Positions 46,152 through 54,849 of a stretch of DNA of 64,000 bases are shown here, in pieces. The notes beneath the pieces are model-generated. The model saw only the letters and a program-made list of their open reading frames with translations. It had not been told where the DNA came from and ran no database searches. Origin of the DNA: Lewinellaceae bacterium (GTDB taxonomy: Bacteria; Bacteroidota; Bacteroidia; Chitinophagales; Saprospiraceae); NCBI GenBank assembly GCA_020636025.1, contig JACJYQ010000006.1, positions 434,001 to 498,000 on the forward strand, given 5' to 3'. The translations under genes were made by a program, and so were the position numbers. The stretch's first letter is position 1. Every line of letters starts with the position of its first letter.

Positions 46152-46959
46152 GGTACTGTATAGAAATGTATGCTGATATAAGAGGTTGATAATCAAGCTG
46201 CATTTCGGTGATTGATGTACATTTTGATAATGGAATAATGCATTTGGTCAGTTCTGGAGTGGCAGACAGTTCGTCGAGTCAATCTTTTGATATGGGTTCT
46301 GAAGTCTCTGTTTAATCTTTCAATGTGCGTTGTGTGTTCTTTGCCAATGGTGTGTTTTTCTGGCGGCAATACCTTGGAGTAAGCTTTGTAATCATCTGTG
46401 TAGAACTGGCCGATAGACAGGTTTTTGAGTTTTCGATGTAAGGCTTTGCAAGCGCTTTGATTTCGTTTGCCGATGTGAAAGGCTAATACTTTTCGTTCTT
46501 TTCTAGCCCAAGCATACCAACACCATCGTTTTTGTTTTTTTCGTTGATCCACAAAAGACCAGAATTCATCTACTTCAACCGCTTCAAAATGCCCCTCAAA
46601 GCACGGTTCTTTAATTTTTTTAGCGTGACGACGCAGAATATCTACCACGCTGGAGGCACAAAGCCCTAAAACCTGACTGATGTCTCTGATGCCGGAAGCA
46701 TGCAAGGTCATTTCGACGACTTGCTTTTTGATTCGTGGATCAGCACCTCGGTAGCAATACCGATCTTGAAACTGTTTCAAACAATCAAGGCAGCGATAAT
46801 TCTGCTTGCCGTTGACCTTTAGGCCATTTCGCTTTATGTTTGTTCCCGCGCAATGGGGACAGCAAACTTGGATGAGTACTTCGAACATACCTCCAAATTT
46901 AGCTCGTTCCCATTGTTTTTTATATCACAATTCATCAGCATATATTTCTATACAGTACC
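46152..46959 (-). mobile_element. IS1-family insertion sequence with 8-bp target duplication
   Basis: The 808-bp element starts GGTACTGTATAG at each end. The terminal repeats are 26 bp with one mismatch (46152-46177 and 46934-46959). It is flanked by the direct repeat CTAATTTT at 46144-46151 and 46960-46967. GGT ends and an 8-bp target duplication fit IS1. It is inserted in the 3' part of an SH3b gene in the same orientation. Confidence 0.92.
46193..46888 (-). CDS. IS1-family transposase (single-frame)
   Basis: The InsA-like N-terminus has a zinc finger (CCPHCAGTNIKRNG, YRCLDCLKQF) and an HTH (IRDISQVLGLCASSVVDILR). The InsB-like DDE part has AVEVDEFWSFV, FYTDDYKAYSKVLPPEKH and HIERLNRDFRTHIKRLTR. 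In classical IS1 these are joined by programmed frameshifting; here they are one continuous frame of 231 residues, as in some IS1 relatives. It catalyses transposition of the element around it and looks intact. Confidence 0.93.
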   Translation of the reverse strand: MFEVLIQVCCPHCAGTNIKRNGLKVNGKQNYRCLDCLKQFQDRYCYRGADPRIKKQVVEMTLHASGIRDISQVLGLCASSVVDILRRHAKKIKEPCFEGHFEAVEVDEFWSFVDQRKKQKRWCWYAWARKERKVLAFHIGKRNQSACKALHRKLKNLSIGQFYTDDYKAYSKVLPPEKHTIGKEHTTHIERLNRDFRTHIKRLTRRTVCHSRTDQMHYSIIKMYINHRNAA

Positions 46960-47644
46960 CTAATTTTAGCGTTCTAATCTGTCCTGACCCTTGATCTGCT
47001 CTTAACATATAACCCCCATTTTCGTAATTAATCCCTTTGCCATTTTTATAAAAAATCATGATTTCTTCCAATGAAAATTCCGGAAGTACATATCTGGCTT
47101 TACCTCCTTTTGATTCGAATATTGTATAACATACACTTATTCCTTTATGGAAATATTTGCTAACAATGGTTATGTCTTTAGTGTCAGATTCTTTCTTATG
47201 GCTGCTTATGAGTCCAAATACCCTTTCTATGTAATGAATCAAGTCTTCCTGTTCATTATAAACTAAAATCTTAGGTGCAGAAAAATGAGATAAATACCCA
47301 TCAAAAACGTACCCAGTCTTACTATTATAGATCACTTTGACCCAGTGTCCTTTCAAATAATATTCTTCATACAATCGGCCGTATTCATCTTGCCTGGCAT
47401 TAAAATAAAGAATGCTATCTTCTTTATATCTAAATGTTTTGGTTTCCAGAATTTTCAATGTATGCCCATAAGGAATAAGGCCAAGTTTATGCCCATTAAT
47501 TGAGTTGGTGTCTCTCAGGAATAGTCCGCCCTCAGCCCATACAGTCAAAGTATCACCTGCGAAATAAGAGTTGATACACTCGCTTGTTGTCGAATGGAGA
47601 AGGAACAATCCAATAAACAGAATGTATGGTTTCATAGAGCACAT
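46960..47644 (-). pseudogene. SH3b-domain exported protein, C-terminus replaced by IS1 sequence
   Basis: The start, signal peptide (ending STTSEC) and SH3b domain (LFLRDTNSINGHKLGLIPYG, KGHWVKVIYNSKTGYVFDG) match the intact paralogue at 45051-45791. After IRTLKLG the frame enters the IS and adds YCIEIYADEL before a stop at 46925. About 28 native residues are lost. The product could still fold, since the SH3b domain is complete, so loss of function is likely but not certain. The start at 47644 mirrors that of the paralogue. Confidence 0.75.
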
Positions 47645-47890
47645 AGTTTATGCTGTAAATGGGAGGACAAGATTATGTCTGAAATAATAATGCGCCAGCC
47701 AGCCATCATTTGCCTGGATAAGCGCATTGTTATTTATTCAATATTTGCCTTAATCATGGCGGCCATGCAAATATAAAAGCTATTAAAAGCCTTTAACTAC
47801 GTCACATATTAAGCGTTGCGTCCTGTTTATTATTCGCAATGGTCAATTCTGCCTAAGGGGTTACTGACAATTTCCGGATAGCCGATAAGA

Positions 47891-48307
47891 TCAATTCCCT
47901 TCTGTATACTTTTTAAAATTATTCAAAATTGCCTGCCAGCCATTTTGCTGCATCTCTACTGGATTCATTTTCTCCGCGTCAAACCGAATATCAATCCTGG
48001 TATTGTCCCCATCCGGTTCAAAAATCACATCAACCACCCGTCCATCGGGTATGGTATAGGTAAATGATTTTCCTTCCGAAATTGCATTGTAGGTAGCTTC
48101 AAAGTCAAAGCCGAAGCTGCCGTCTTTGGCCTGCATTCTGGCGCTGTATTTTCCACCAACCTGCATATCATTTGTAGCGCTTGGGCATTCCCAGTCGTCG
48201 GAAGCAAAATTCCAGTTCACGATATGTTCCGGGCTGGTATAGTATTCCCAGGTCTTTTTGCTGTTGGCGTTAATGGTGGCTTGTATCGCTATTTTTGTTG
48301 CGTCCAT
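47891..48307 (-). CDS. AHSA1/SRPBCC-family protein
   Basis: A single START-like SRPBCC domain of 138 residues: IQATINANSKKTWEYYTSPE, HIVNWNFASDDWECP, EATYNAISEGKSFTYTI and a final GWQAILNNFKKYTE helix. This is the Aha1-type subgroup often paired with ArsR regulators. The cavity probably binds a small hydrophobic ligand; the true ligand is unknown. It is the last gene of a three-gene operon, 37 bp behind its relative. Confidence 0.82.
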   Translation of the reverse strand: MDATKIAIQATINANSKKTWEYYTSPEHIVNWNFASDDWECPSATNDMQVGGKYSARMQAKDGSFGFDFEATYNAISEGKSFTYTIPDGRVVDVIFEPDGDNTRIDIRFDAEKMNPVEMQQNGWQAILNNFKKYTEGN

Positions 48308-48344
48308 AGTTTGTATTTTTTTTATAGTTCAAAGAGTTGAGAAA

Positions 48345-48848
48345 TTAATTTTGCAAACTTTCGAGCAATTCATCCAGATTTTCAAGTGCAGCGCTGAAGC
48401 CTTCTTGCATACCCATTTGCTGTACCTTTTCAAGATCGGCAAGTGAATTATACTGAATGATTGTTTCTACCAAAGCATTTTCACCTTTATCAAAAAAGGA
48501 TACACTCCAGCCAGCTCGTGGCATATCTGGATTGATTTCACCGGCCTCATTGCAGAATGCATCCTTTGAGGTATATTGGTCAATGGGCTTAATGGTCAGG
48601 TAATCTGTCCAGCCCCAGTATTCAGTCCCTTTTGGATCAACCATGGCATAATGCCAGTGACCACCCGCCCTGAAGTCCATGGATTTGGTTTTAGCCGTAA
48701 AGGGTTTTGGAGCAAACCACTGTTCCAGCAACTCATGTTTCGTGTGACAATCCCAGGCGAGCTGGCGGCCACACTGAAACTCTCTTCGAATGGTAATGGT
48801 GCTTTGAACCTTATCTGCAAGGAAGTCAAATTGAAGGTTTTTGTTCAT
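48345..48848 (-). CDS. AHSA1/SRPBCC-family protein, second member
   Basis: The 167-residue protein has the pattern STITIRREFQCGRQLAWDCH, ELLEQWFAPKPFTAKTKSMD, FRAGGHWHYAMVDPKGTEYW and a C-terminal helix. This is the classical Aha1-C-like SRPBCC family seen beside ArsR regulators in many bacteria. Its start overlaps the stop of the ArsR gene by four bases (ATGA), indicating translational coupling. It and the downstream paralogue are distinct in sequence and may bind different ligands. Confidence 0.85.
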   Translation of the reverse strand: MNKNLQFDFLADKVQSTITIRREFQCGRQLAWDCHTKHELLEQWFAPKPFTAKTKSMDFRAGGHWHYAMVDPKGTEYWGWTDYLTIKPIDQYTSKDAFCNEAGEINPDMPRAGWSVSFFDKGENALVETIIQYNSLADLEKVQQMGMQEGFSAALENLDELLESLQN

Positions 48849-49168
48849 GCTTTTTTTTGTTTTTTAATTGTTGCGATCAACTGATCCAGTTGGCTAAATC
48901 TCTTTTCCCAGATCGCTCTGAATTGTTCGAGCCATTTGTCTATTTCTTTCATTTTTTCTATTTCCAGTTGATAGTAAATTTCACGTCCCTGTTGTTCCTG
49001 CGTAATCAACTCGCACTCGGTCAAAATCCGCAAATGTTTGGAAACCGCCTGCCGGGTAGTATCGAAATGCTCGGCAATGGCATTAGGGGTCATGGCCTGC
49101 ATGGCAATTAATGCCATGATGGCTCTTCGGGTAGGGTCGGCTATGGCCTGGAATACATCTCGTCTCAT
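48845..49168 (-). CDS. ArsR-family transcriptional regulator
   Basis: The 107-residue winged HTH begins DVFQAIADPTRRAIMALIAM and has the recognition helix NAIAEHFDTTRQAVSKHLRI and the wing ELITQEQQGREIYYQLE. It lacks the ELCVCDL metal-binding motif of metal sensors, which suits the SdpR-like subgroup often linked to SRPBCC genes. It likely represses its own operon through the 36-bp dyad about 107 bp upstream. Confidence 0.88.
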   Translation of the reverse strand: MRRDVFQAIADPTRRAIMALIAMQAMTPNAIAEHFDTTRQAVSKHLRILTECELITQEQQGREIYYQLEIEKMKEIDKWLEQFRAIWEKRFSQLDQLIATIKKQKKA

Positions 49169-49274
49169 ACCTTGATTTTTGTGATTTTTGTGATTGATTT
49201 GATTTTATCTTAAAAACCCCTTGAGATTTATTGTGATTAGGCTGATTGTTAATTGGGGTAAAACTGGGCAATTA

Positions 49275-49310
49275 CATATATTTGAAACCAATTGGTTGCA
49301 AATATATATG
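49275..49310. promoter_or_regulatory. 36-bp imperfect dyad, candidate ArsR operator with promoter elements
   Basis: The centre AACCAATTGGTT (49286-49297) is a perfect 12-bp palindrome. The outer arms CATATATTTG and CAAATATATATG mirror each other with a 2-bp length difference. Each arm includes TATATTTG, a TAnnTTTG match, one on each strand (49277-49284 plus; 49299-49306 minus). Repressor binding here would cover the operon promoter. Confidence 0.55.
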
Positions 49311-49421
49311 CAACTGAACGGTTTCGCAAAATATTTTTGAAAGATTATTAATAAAAATCAATCATGCCAGGAATAAATAATTGATGGTCAATGTTTTATC
49401 GGCGATATCCCTTGCCTAATA

Positions 49422-49461
49422 AAAAAGCGTCTTACCGATAAAATCCGGTAAGACGCTTTTT
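49422..49461. terminator. Bidirectional intrinsic terminator
   Basis: A perfect 16-bp stem (49422-49437 with 49446-49461) has A-runs on the left and T-runs on the right, so it works in both directions. It is the first strong terminator downstream of the 49702-54183 gene, 240 bp past its stop codon. Confidence 0.75.
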
Positions 49462-49501
49462 ATGATCGCGTTGCTTTCTACTAAAGACCTATCAAGGTTG
49501 G

Positions 49502-49700
49502 GCCTCTCCGAGACCGATGTTTTTGTGGGGCATTATCTGGCTACCTACCGATCTTTCGCCTCTCCGAGGCTAGTGATGTTTTGGCCTCTCCGAGGCTAGT
49601 GATGTTGGGCCTCTCCGAGGCTTTGAAACTGCCATTTATCATTACCATTGGTGCATTTCGCATTGGTACATTGATACATTTCGCATTGATCCATTGATAA
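49502..49700. repeat. GCCTCTCCGAGGC hairpin repeats and CATTGATACATT-type words
   Basis: The 13-bp hairpin GCCTCTCCGAGGC occurs at 49558-49570, 49584-49596 and 49609-49621, with a partial copy at 49502-49512. The spacer TAGTGATGTT recurs after two of them. After 49640 come imperfect repeats of CGCATTGATACATT, related to the palindrome at 2041-2125. No gene is visible in 49169-49701. Confidence 0.75.
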
Positions 49701-49701
49701 A

Positions 49702-52700
49702 TCATTCTTTCACTTTCAACAACTTGATCTCCACCCGCTGGTTTGTTGCTCTTCCCTCGGGTGAGGTATTGGGCACCAAAGGCAGACGTTTTCCATAGCC
49801 TTTGTATACAACCCTGGATGGATCAATGCCTTTTTCGAACAGGTAATCAGCCACGGATTTTGCGCGGGCGGTGGATAATTGATCGGCAAATTCATCATTT
49901 GGCAGGTTGTTCGTATGACCGGCAACTTCGATTACAACAAAGCTGTGTTCCATCATGAAATCGTAAAGCTCGTCCAGCATAAAGTATGCCTCTGGTTGGA
50001 GATTGGTACTGTCGGGCGCAAACTTTAGCAATCGCATGCGAATCGTTTGTCCGTCTTCGAGCTTACCTGTGAGCTCTGGAAATACCCTTCTCTTGATCTC
50101 AAAATCAGCCGTTTCCTTACAGCCTTTTGCATCGGTAACGGTAACACTGTGTTTGCCGATGGGCAATTTAGAGGCTACCAGGCCCGTGTGTCGGCTGTCC
50201 CAACGAATGCTGTATTCGGGCGTACCGCCTTTTACGGCAATTTCGGCTTTTCCATCATTTACTTTGTCGGAAGATGCACCTACGACATTCTGGAGTTCCA
50301 GACTTAGTTCGGCCGGTGTGCTGAGCGAAACGGAGGCTTCTTTTGAAGTTCCCAGGGCATCAGTTACCGTTACTGAATAATTACCATCTCCAATGCCGGC
50401 TGGATTAGCATCTGCCAAACCAGGGGTATTCCATTCATATTGAAATGGAGGTTTCCCTCCTTTTACTTTTACCTGCAAATCGGCCTTTTCCCCGGCACAA
50501 TTGATCGACTTTAGTTCCTCGATGCTGATGGCGAGTGGAAGTATGTTTTCGGTAATGGTAATCACTGCATTGGCATGGCAGCCATTGGCATCCGTCACTT
50601 TCACATCGTGGTTACCAGGCCCTAAGCGTTCTGCTTGATTGGTGCTTTCTCCGCTGCTCCAGGCGTAAATGTATGGAGCGGTTCCTCCAGTTGGTGTTGC
50701 GATGGCTTTACCGTCTTTATTTCCTGCACTGGCCGATGCCAGCACTTCAGCGCTAACTGTCAAAGGCTCAGGTTGTGAAATGTCTATGCTGGCTGTAACA
50801 GTGGTGCCTACCGCATCGGTTACGGTTACTTTATAAGTGCCGCCGACAAAAGAAGCTGTTTCACCGCTGGCAGCCGGATTGTTCCAATTATATGTGAAAG
50901 GTTTTTTACCACCTGAAACATCTACACCCACAGAGATCTTGTCTCCGGAGCATTTCACCTGTTCGCTGGCAATAATTTTCGCACTCAATGGCAATATGTT
51001 TTCTGAGATATTGAGCGATGCAGATGCCGTGCATCCATTAGCGTCTGTAACGGTAAGCCCCTGATTCCCGGGCGCCAATGCAGATGCGGTTTCACTTGAT
51101 TCTCCGCTGCTCCATTTATACGTATAAGGTGATTTACCGCCGCTCACTTCGGCCTTAGCCTGTCCGTCGCTTTTACCGGTGCTGGCGGCTGCCACAACGC
51201 TTGCACTAAGTTTCAATGCATCGCTTACGTTTACCTGAATTGATGCGGTAGCGATCGCACCGGCATTATCGGATACCGTAACGGTATAATTACCACCAGG
51301 CAAATTATTCGGATTATTGCCACTCAATTTTGGGTCGCTCCAGGCATAATTGATCGGCCCGCGACCACCTTTGGCTTCTACGATCAAACTGGCTTTTTCA
51401 CCGCTACAAGCTGTCCTGGGTTTCTCTGTCAAGCTTACTTCAAGAGGAAGATCCTTTTGGTGAACGCTCACTTTACCCACGGCGGCACAGCCATTCGCAT
51501 CAGTAGCGGTTACGCTGTGTTCACCTTCCGAAAGCTGAACCGCTTCCTGGGTTGTTTCTCCATTATCCCAAACGTAGCTATAAGGTGACGTTCCTCCTTT
51601 AAATTCAATCTTGCTGGCTCCGTCTTTCGATCCTGGCAAGGCACCCCGGGTCGCGGTGGTTGACAAATCAAAAGGCGCAGGACCCTCCACACTGATACTT
51701 GCTGTGGCAGTGCTTCCGGCTCTGTCGGTCATCGTAACCGTGTATTCACCGGCAGGTACATCTGGTCTTCCTCCAATAATTTTGGGGTCGCTCCACACAT
51801 ACTCAAAAGGACCTTTGCCTCCGGTGATCTCTACCTCTAGTGAGGCTTTTTCACCAGGACATTTTACATTTTTTACTTTTTTGATCACCATGCTTAAAGG
51901 CAAAACACCTTCTGTAATGGTCACGCTGGCAGTTGCCGTACACCCGTTTTCATCAGTAACGGTTACTTTATGTAAACCTGCAGAAAGGAAGTTGGTTGCG
52001 GCCGTAGATTCTTCATTGTCCCAGGTAAAAAACATGGCGCCGGTTCCACCTTTTACGCTTACCAGCGCTTTCCCATCGTCTTTGCCCGGACTGGTTGCTG
52101 ATTGTGCAATGGCATCTGCCACCAGTTTTTGTGGCTCATTAATATTGATAGAAGCCGTAGCTGTGGTACCCAGCGCGTCTGTAGCTGTAACCGTGTAGTT
52201 TCCAGCTTTTACTCCTTCAGCCAAGGAGCCTATGGCGGGTGACCACTGGAACTCTTTGTAGGGTTCTTTCCCGCCTACGGCTGCTACCGTCAGGTTGGTT
52301 TTTTCACCGGCGCATTTAATTGGTCGCGCTTCCCTCAGTATGACGGTGAGGTCAGCGAGTTTGGCTTTCATGTCGAATGGCGCACTGGCGGAACAACCAT
52401 TTCCGTCTGTGGCCGTAACCTGGTGAGCTCCTTCGGCGAGTTTGCTGGCGGTAAAATTAGTTTCCCCATTATCCCACTTAAACGAGTACACACCGCTGCC
52501 GCCTTTGGCCTGTACCAGCGCTTTCCCATCGGCCGCGCCTGAGCTTGGCGATGATTGCACCACCACGTTTATGCTAACCGGTTCAGGTTGTGGTAAAAAG
52601 AAACTGGCCGTAGTAGAGGAGCCAGCTCCATCGGTCACCGTAACAGAATACGGGCCGGAACCAAGGGTTTGCCTGGCGCCATTCAATTCGGGCAGGCTCC

Positions 52701-54183
52701 AGGTAAAGCTGTAGGGTATTTTACCCCCACTCGCGCTGGCGACAATGCCCGTTTTATCCCCTGCACACTTAATAGGTGCTTCCACATTTATTTCCAAAGC
52801 AAGAGGCTGACCTTGTTCCTTAACAACAGTCGTGAGGGTCATCGCACAGCCTTTAGGATCCGTAACAGTCACTTTGTGTTCACCACTGGTGAGTTTGGTG
52901 GCCACTACTTTACTTTCGCCATTATCCCAAACTACAGTGATACCACTGGCATTCGTTGCAATGTCCACCTCAGCGGACCCGTCGGCCATGCCTGGGCCAC
53001 TGGCTGCTTTTTTCTGCCTGACTTTCAATTTCAGACGGGAGTCAAGCACCATGATTTCTGAGCTGCGGGTTTTCCCTTTGCTGTCGGTTACGGTGACCGA
53101 GTATGTTCCGGCGCCAATGTTTTTTGGATTTTCTCCGCTTAGTCCGGCACTCCAGGAATAGGTATAGGGTTCAACACCGCCGGTGACCCTGGCCATCAAT
53201 TGGGCATCCTTGCCATCCCCTTCACAGCTGATGGGCTTGTCGACATAGGCGTTCAAAACCATGTTGGAGGCTTTGTCAACACTGTACAGGCCTTTGTCGT
53301 AAGTGCCCACCCAAACAGCTCCATCATTATCGACAGACAGATAACTTCCGTACTGGCTGGTGTAATATTCCGGACCGCTGAAAACATCATAGGTATTGGC
53401 CAGCATATCGAAACGGGTAAGGTGTCCGGACAAGAGCCACATTTTACCGGTAGCGTCTATATCAAAGTCCCGGATGTCGCCTTCCAGTTTTTTCTCGTCG
53501 AGGGAGAGGTCCGACCATTTATCGCCATTCGGAGCTTTGGAAATGTAGCCATCGGCGAGTACGAAAATTACGTTGTTGTATTCCCGAATTCTCTGTACCG
53601 GATATCCATCCAGATCGCTTTTCCAACGGCCAGGGGTGCCGTACATAATCCCAACGGTATTACCTATCCAGAACCGGCCGCTATTGTCCTGATAAATACT
53701 GGTGATGTGGCTGGATTGTAATTTGGAATTTACGGGCAGGTACTGTTGCACCATTTTAAAATCGGGGTCAGTACTGAACTGAAATAAACCGGCTTCATCC
53801 GTACCCAACCAAAGCACCTTGTTTTTGCTGTCGTACCAGGCAGCTGTCACGCTGCAAGGCGTATGAACCTGCTTTTTGAATTCATCATCCACCCAGGCGA
53901 AATCTACATTTCCACCAGGGTATGACAATACGTTTTTATAACCGGCAGCGATTTTCAGCGGAACGCTGAAATCATTGGCTTTGATTTGAAATACGCCCTT
54001 TTTATTGGCAGCCCAGCGCCGGCCGGAGGCATCAACGCTGACATTGGTAATTTCCAGGCTGCGATCCATGGCTTCGCATCGGGTAACTTCGAGCCCTGCT
54101 TTTTGGGAATGCAAACTAATTGCGAAGAGAGAGAACAGGCTGATAATCAACACCCTATGTGGGTGAAATAAACTATATGACAT
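49702..54183 (-). CDS. Exported beta-propeller / 14 SprB-type repeats / OmpA-domain protein
   Basis: A signal peptide (about residues 5-25, VLIISLFSLFAISLHSQ) leads a two-component-regulator-type propeller (about 25-310; ITSIYQDNSGRFWIGN, SVDNDGAVWVGTYDKGLYSV). Fourteen SprB/PKD-like repeats of about 75 residues follow (about 310-1370). They alternate between type A (KCAGEK start, VTVTDALGTT) and type B (DGKA, WDNGES, VTDANGC). The last 120 residues are an OmpA-like peptidoglycan-binding domain (EVAGHTNNLPNDEFADQLST, ARAKSVADYLF, NQRVEIKLL). The protein probably lies in the periplasm or outer envelope, tethered to the wall. I chose ATG 54183 because a promoter element lies at 54227-54234; an earlier ATG at 54213 would be almost leaderless. 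Confidence 0.82.
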   Translation of the reverse strand: MSYSLFHPHRVLIISLFSLFAISLHSQKAGLEVTRCEAMDRSLEITNVSVDASGRRWAANKKGVFQIKANDFSVPLKIAAGYKNVLSYPGGNVDFAWVDDEFKKQVHTPCSVTAAWYDSKNKVLWLGTDEAGLFQFSTDPDFKMVQQYLPVNSKLQSSHITSIYQDNSGRFWIGNTVGIMYGTPGRWKSDLDGYPVQRIREYNNVIFVLADGYISKAPNGDKWSDLSLDEKKLEGDIRDFDIDATGKMWLLSGHLTRFDMLANTYDVFSGPEYYTSQYGSYLSVDNDGAVWVGTYDKGLYSVDKASNMVLNAYVDKPISCEGDGKDAQLMARVTGGVEPYTYSWSAGLSGENPKNIGAGTYSVTVTDSKGKTRSSEIMVLDSRLKLKVRQKKAASGPGMADGSAEVDIATNASGITVVWDNGESKVVATKLTSGEHKVTVTDPKGCAMTLTTVVKEQGQPLALEINVEAPIKCAGDKTGIVASASGGKIPYSFTWSLPELNGARQTLGSGPYSVTVTDGAGSSTTASFFLPQPEPVSINVVVQSSPSSGAADGKALVQAKGGSGVYSFKWDNGETNFTASKLAEGAHQVTATDGNGCSASAPFDMKAKLADLTVILREARPIKCAGEKTNLTVAAVGGKEPYKEFQWSPAIGSLAEGVKAGNYTVTATDALGTTATASININEPQKLVADAIAQSATSPGKDDGKALVSVKGGTGAMFFTWDNEESTAATNFLSAGLHKVTVTDENGCTATASVTITEGVLPLSMVIKKVKNVKCPGEKASLEVEITGGKGPFEYVWSDPKIIGGRPDVPAGEYTVTMTDRAGSTATASISVEGPAPFDLSTTATRGALPGSKDGASKIEFKGGTSPYSYVWDNGETTQEAVQLSEGEHSVTATDANGCAAVGKVSVHQKDLPLEVSLTEKPRTACSGEKASLIVEAKGGRGPINYAWSDPKLSGNNPNNLPGGNYTVTVSDNAGAIATASIQVNVSDALKLSASVVAAASTGKSDGQAKAEVSGGKSPYTYKWSSGESSETASALAPGNQGLTVTDANGCTASASLNISENILPLSAKIIASEQVKCSGDKISVGVDVSGGKKPFTYNWNNPAASGETASFVGGTYKVTVTDAVGTTVTASIDISQPEPLTVSAEVLASASAGNKDGKAIATPTGGTAPYIYAWSSGESTNQAERLGPGNHDVKVTDANGCHANAVITITENILPLAISIEELKSINCAGEKADLQVKVKGGKPPFQYEWNTPGLADANPAGIGDGNYSVTVTDALGTSKEASVSLSTPAELSLELQNVVGASSDKVNDGKAEIAVKGGTPEYSIRWDSRHTGLVASKLPIGKHSVTVTDAKGCKETADFEIKRRVFPELTGKLEDGQTIRMRLLKFAPDSTNLQPEAYFMLDELYDFMMEHSFVVIEVAGHTNNLPNDEFADQLSTARAKSVADYLFEKGIDPSRVVYKGYGKRLPLVPNTSPEGRATNQRVEIKLLKVKE

Positions 54184-54226
54184 GATAATTTGAATATTGC
54201 GCTTTGAGTGCATGTTTTGAAGGCCG

Positions 54227-54234
54227 CAAAATTA
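54227..54234 (-). promoter_or_regulatory. Candidate promoter of the propeller-SprB-OmpA gene
   Basis: The reverse strand reads TAATTTTG, an exact TAnnTTTG match. It gives a leader of about 38 nt for the start at 54183. Confidence 0.45.
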
Positions 54235-54370
54235 TAGACCTTTAGTGCCTAAAACGGCACTAGAACGAAAAAAAAGGAGAGAAAGTACCCTCTGGGAAAT
54301 CAATTGCATCAAGGAGATCTCTTGGTTAATTCAATGTAATTTGCAGCTTCTATCTCGATTGAGAGCCAGG

Positions 54371-54410
54371 ATATCGGATTTCCAATTTATTTGATATCCG
54401 ATATTTTTTA
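54371..54410 (+). terminator. Intrinsic terminator without an upstream gene
   Basis: ATATCGGAT (54371-54379) pairs with ATCCGATAT (54396-54404), and six Ts follow, so it works for + strand transcription. No + strand gene lies between 54184 and here. A TAATTTG element at about 54339 could start a short RNA of about 70 nt; this is speculative. The rest of 54184-54486 has no gene. Confidence 0.45.
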
Positions 54411-54463
54411 GTTCAAATCACCGCACGCTTATGCCTTGCAATTTCTGTGCCGAGGGTTATTAA

Positions 54464-54471
54464 TAAATTTG
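54464..54471 (+). promoter_or_regulatory. Candidate promoter of xseB
   Basis: TAAATTTG matches TAnnTTTG exactly and ends 15 bases before the ATG at 54487, giving a very short leader. Confidence 0.45.
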
Positions 54472-54486
54472 AAACATTTGTGAATA

Positions 54487-54687
54487 ATGAAGCAAAAAAC
54501 CGAATTGCCTAAAAGCTATGACGAGGCCTGGAAGGAGCTTCAGGAAATTGTAGCTGCGCTTCAGTCGGAAAGTGTGGGGATTGATGACCTTGCCGGGAAA
54601 ATAGAAAGAGCTACGCTCCTGACCAGCTATTGCCGGGAACGCCTGCGTCAGACAGAAGAAAAGCTTGAAAAGTTACTGGGCGACTAG
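54487..54687 (+). CDS. xseB: Exodeoxyribonuclease VII small subunit
   Basis: The 66-residue protein has the XseB pattern SYDEAWKELQEIVAALQSES and a helical second half ending EEKLEKLLGD. XseB binds several copies to XseA to form exonuclease VII, which degrades single-stranded DNA. xseA is not adjacent in this window. The stop TAG uses the first base of an inserted MITE as its G; without the element the stop would still be TAG. Confidence 0.88.
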   Translation: MKQKTELPKSYDEAWKELQEIVAALQSESVGIDDLAGKIERATLLTSYCRERLRQTEEKLEKLLGD

Positions 54688-54849
54688 GGTGTGTCTGAAA
54701 AATACTTGCCGGGCTTAAAAGGCATCTTTTGGGACCTGTGCTTCGCCTCTTTTTCGAGCAATATAGCCCGATATTCCTCAAAAAAGGAGTCTTCCACAGA
54801 ACCCAAAATCTACTCTTTTAATCCTCGACAGCATTTTTCAGACACACCC
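54687..54849. mobile_element. 163-bp MITE with 17-bp perfect terminal repeats and TA target duplication
   Basis: GGGTGTGTCTGAAAAAT (54687-54703) is repeated inverted at 54833-54849, with TA on both sides (54685-54686 and 54850-54851). It has no coding capacity. TA duplication points to mobilisation by an IS630/Tc1-mariner-type transposase encoded elsewhere. It separates the convergent genes xseB and purQ and supplies the end of purQ. Confidence 0.85.

Noticed and set aside
47594..47776. 60-codon + frame in the gap after the SH3b pseudogene
   Set aside because: It starts antisense to the signal peptide of that gene, with no promoter or similarity.
50003..53721. + strand frames opposite the SprB repeats
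   Set aside because: They recur with the repeat period and lack any domain, so they are shadows.
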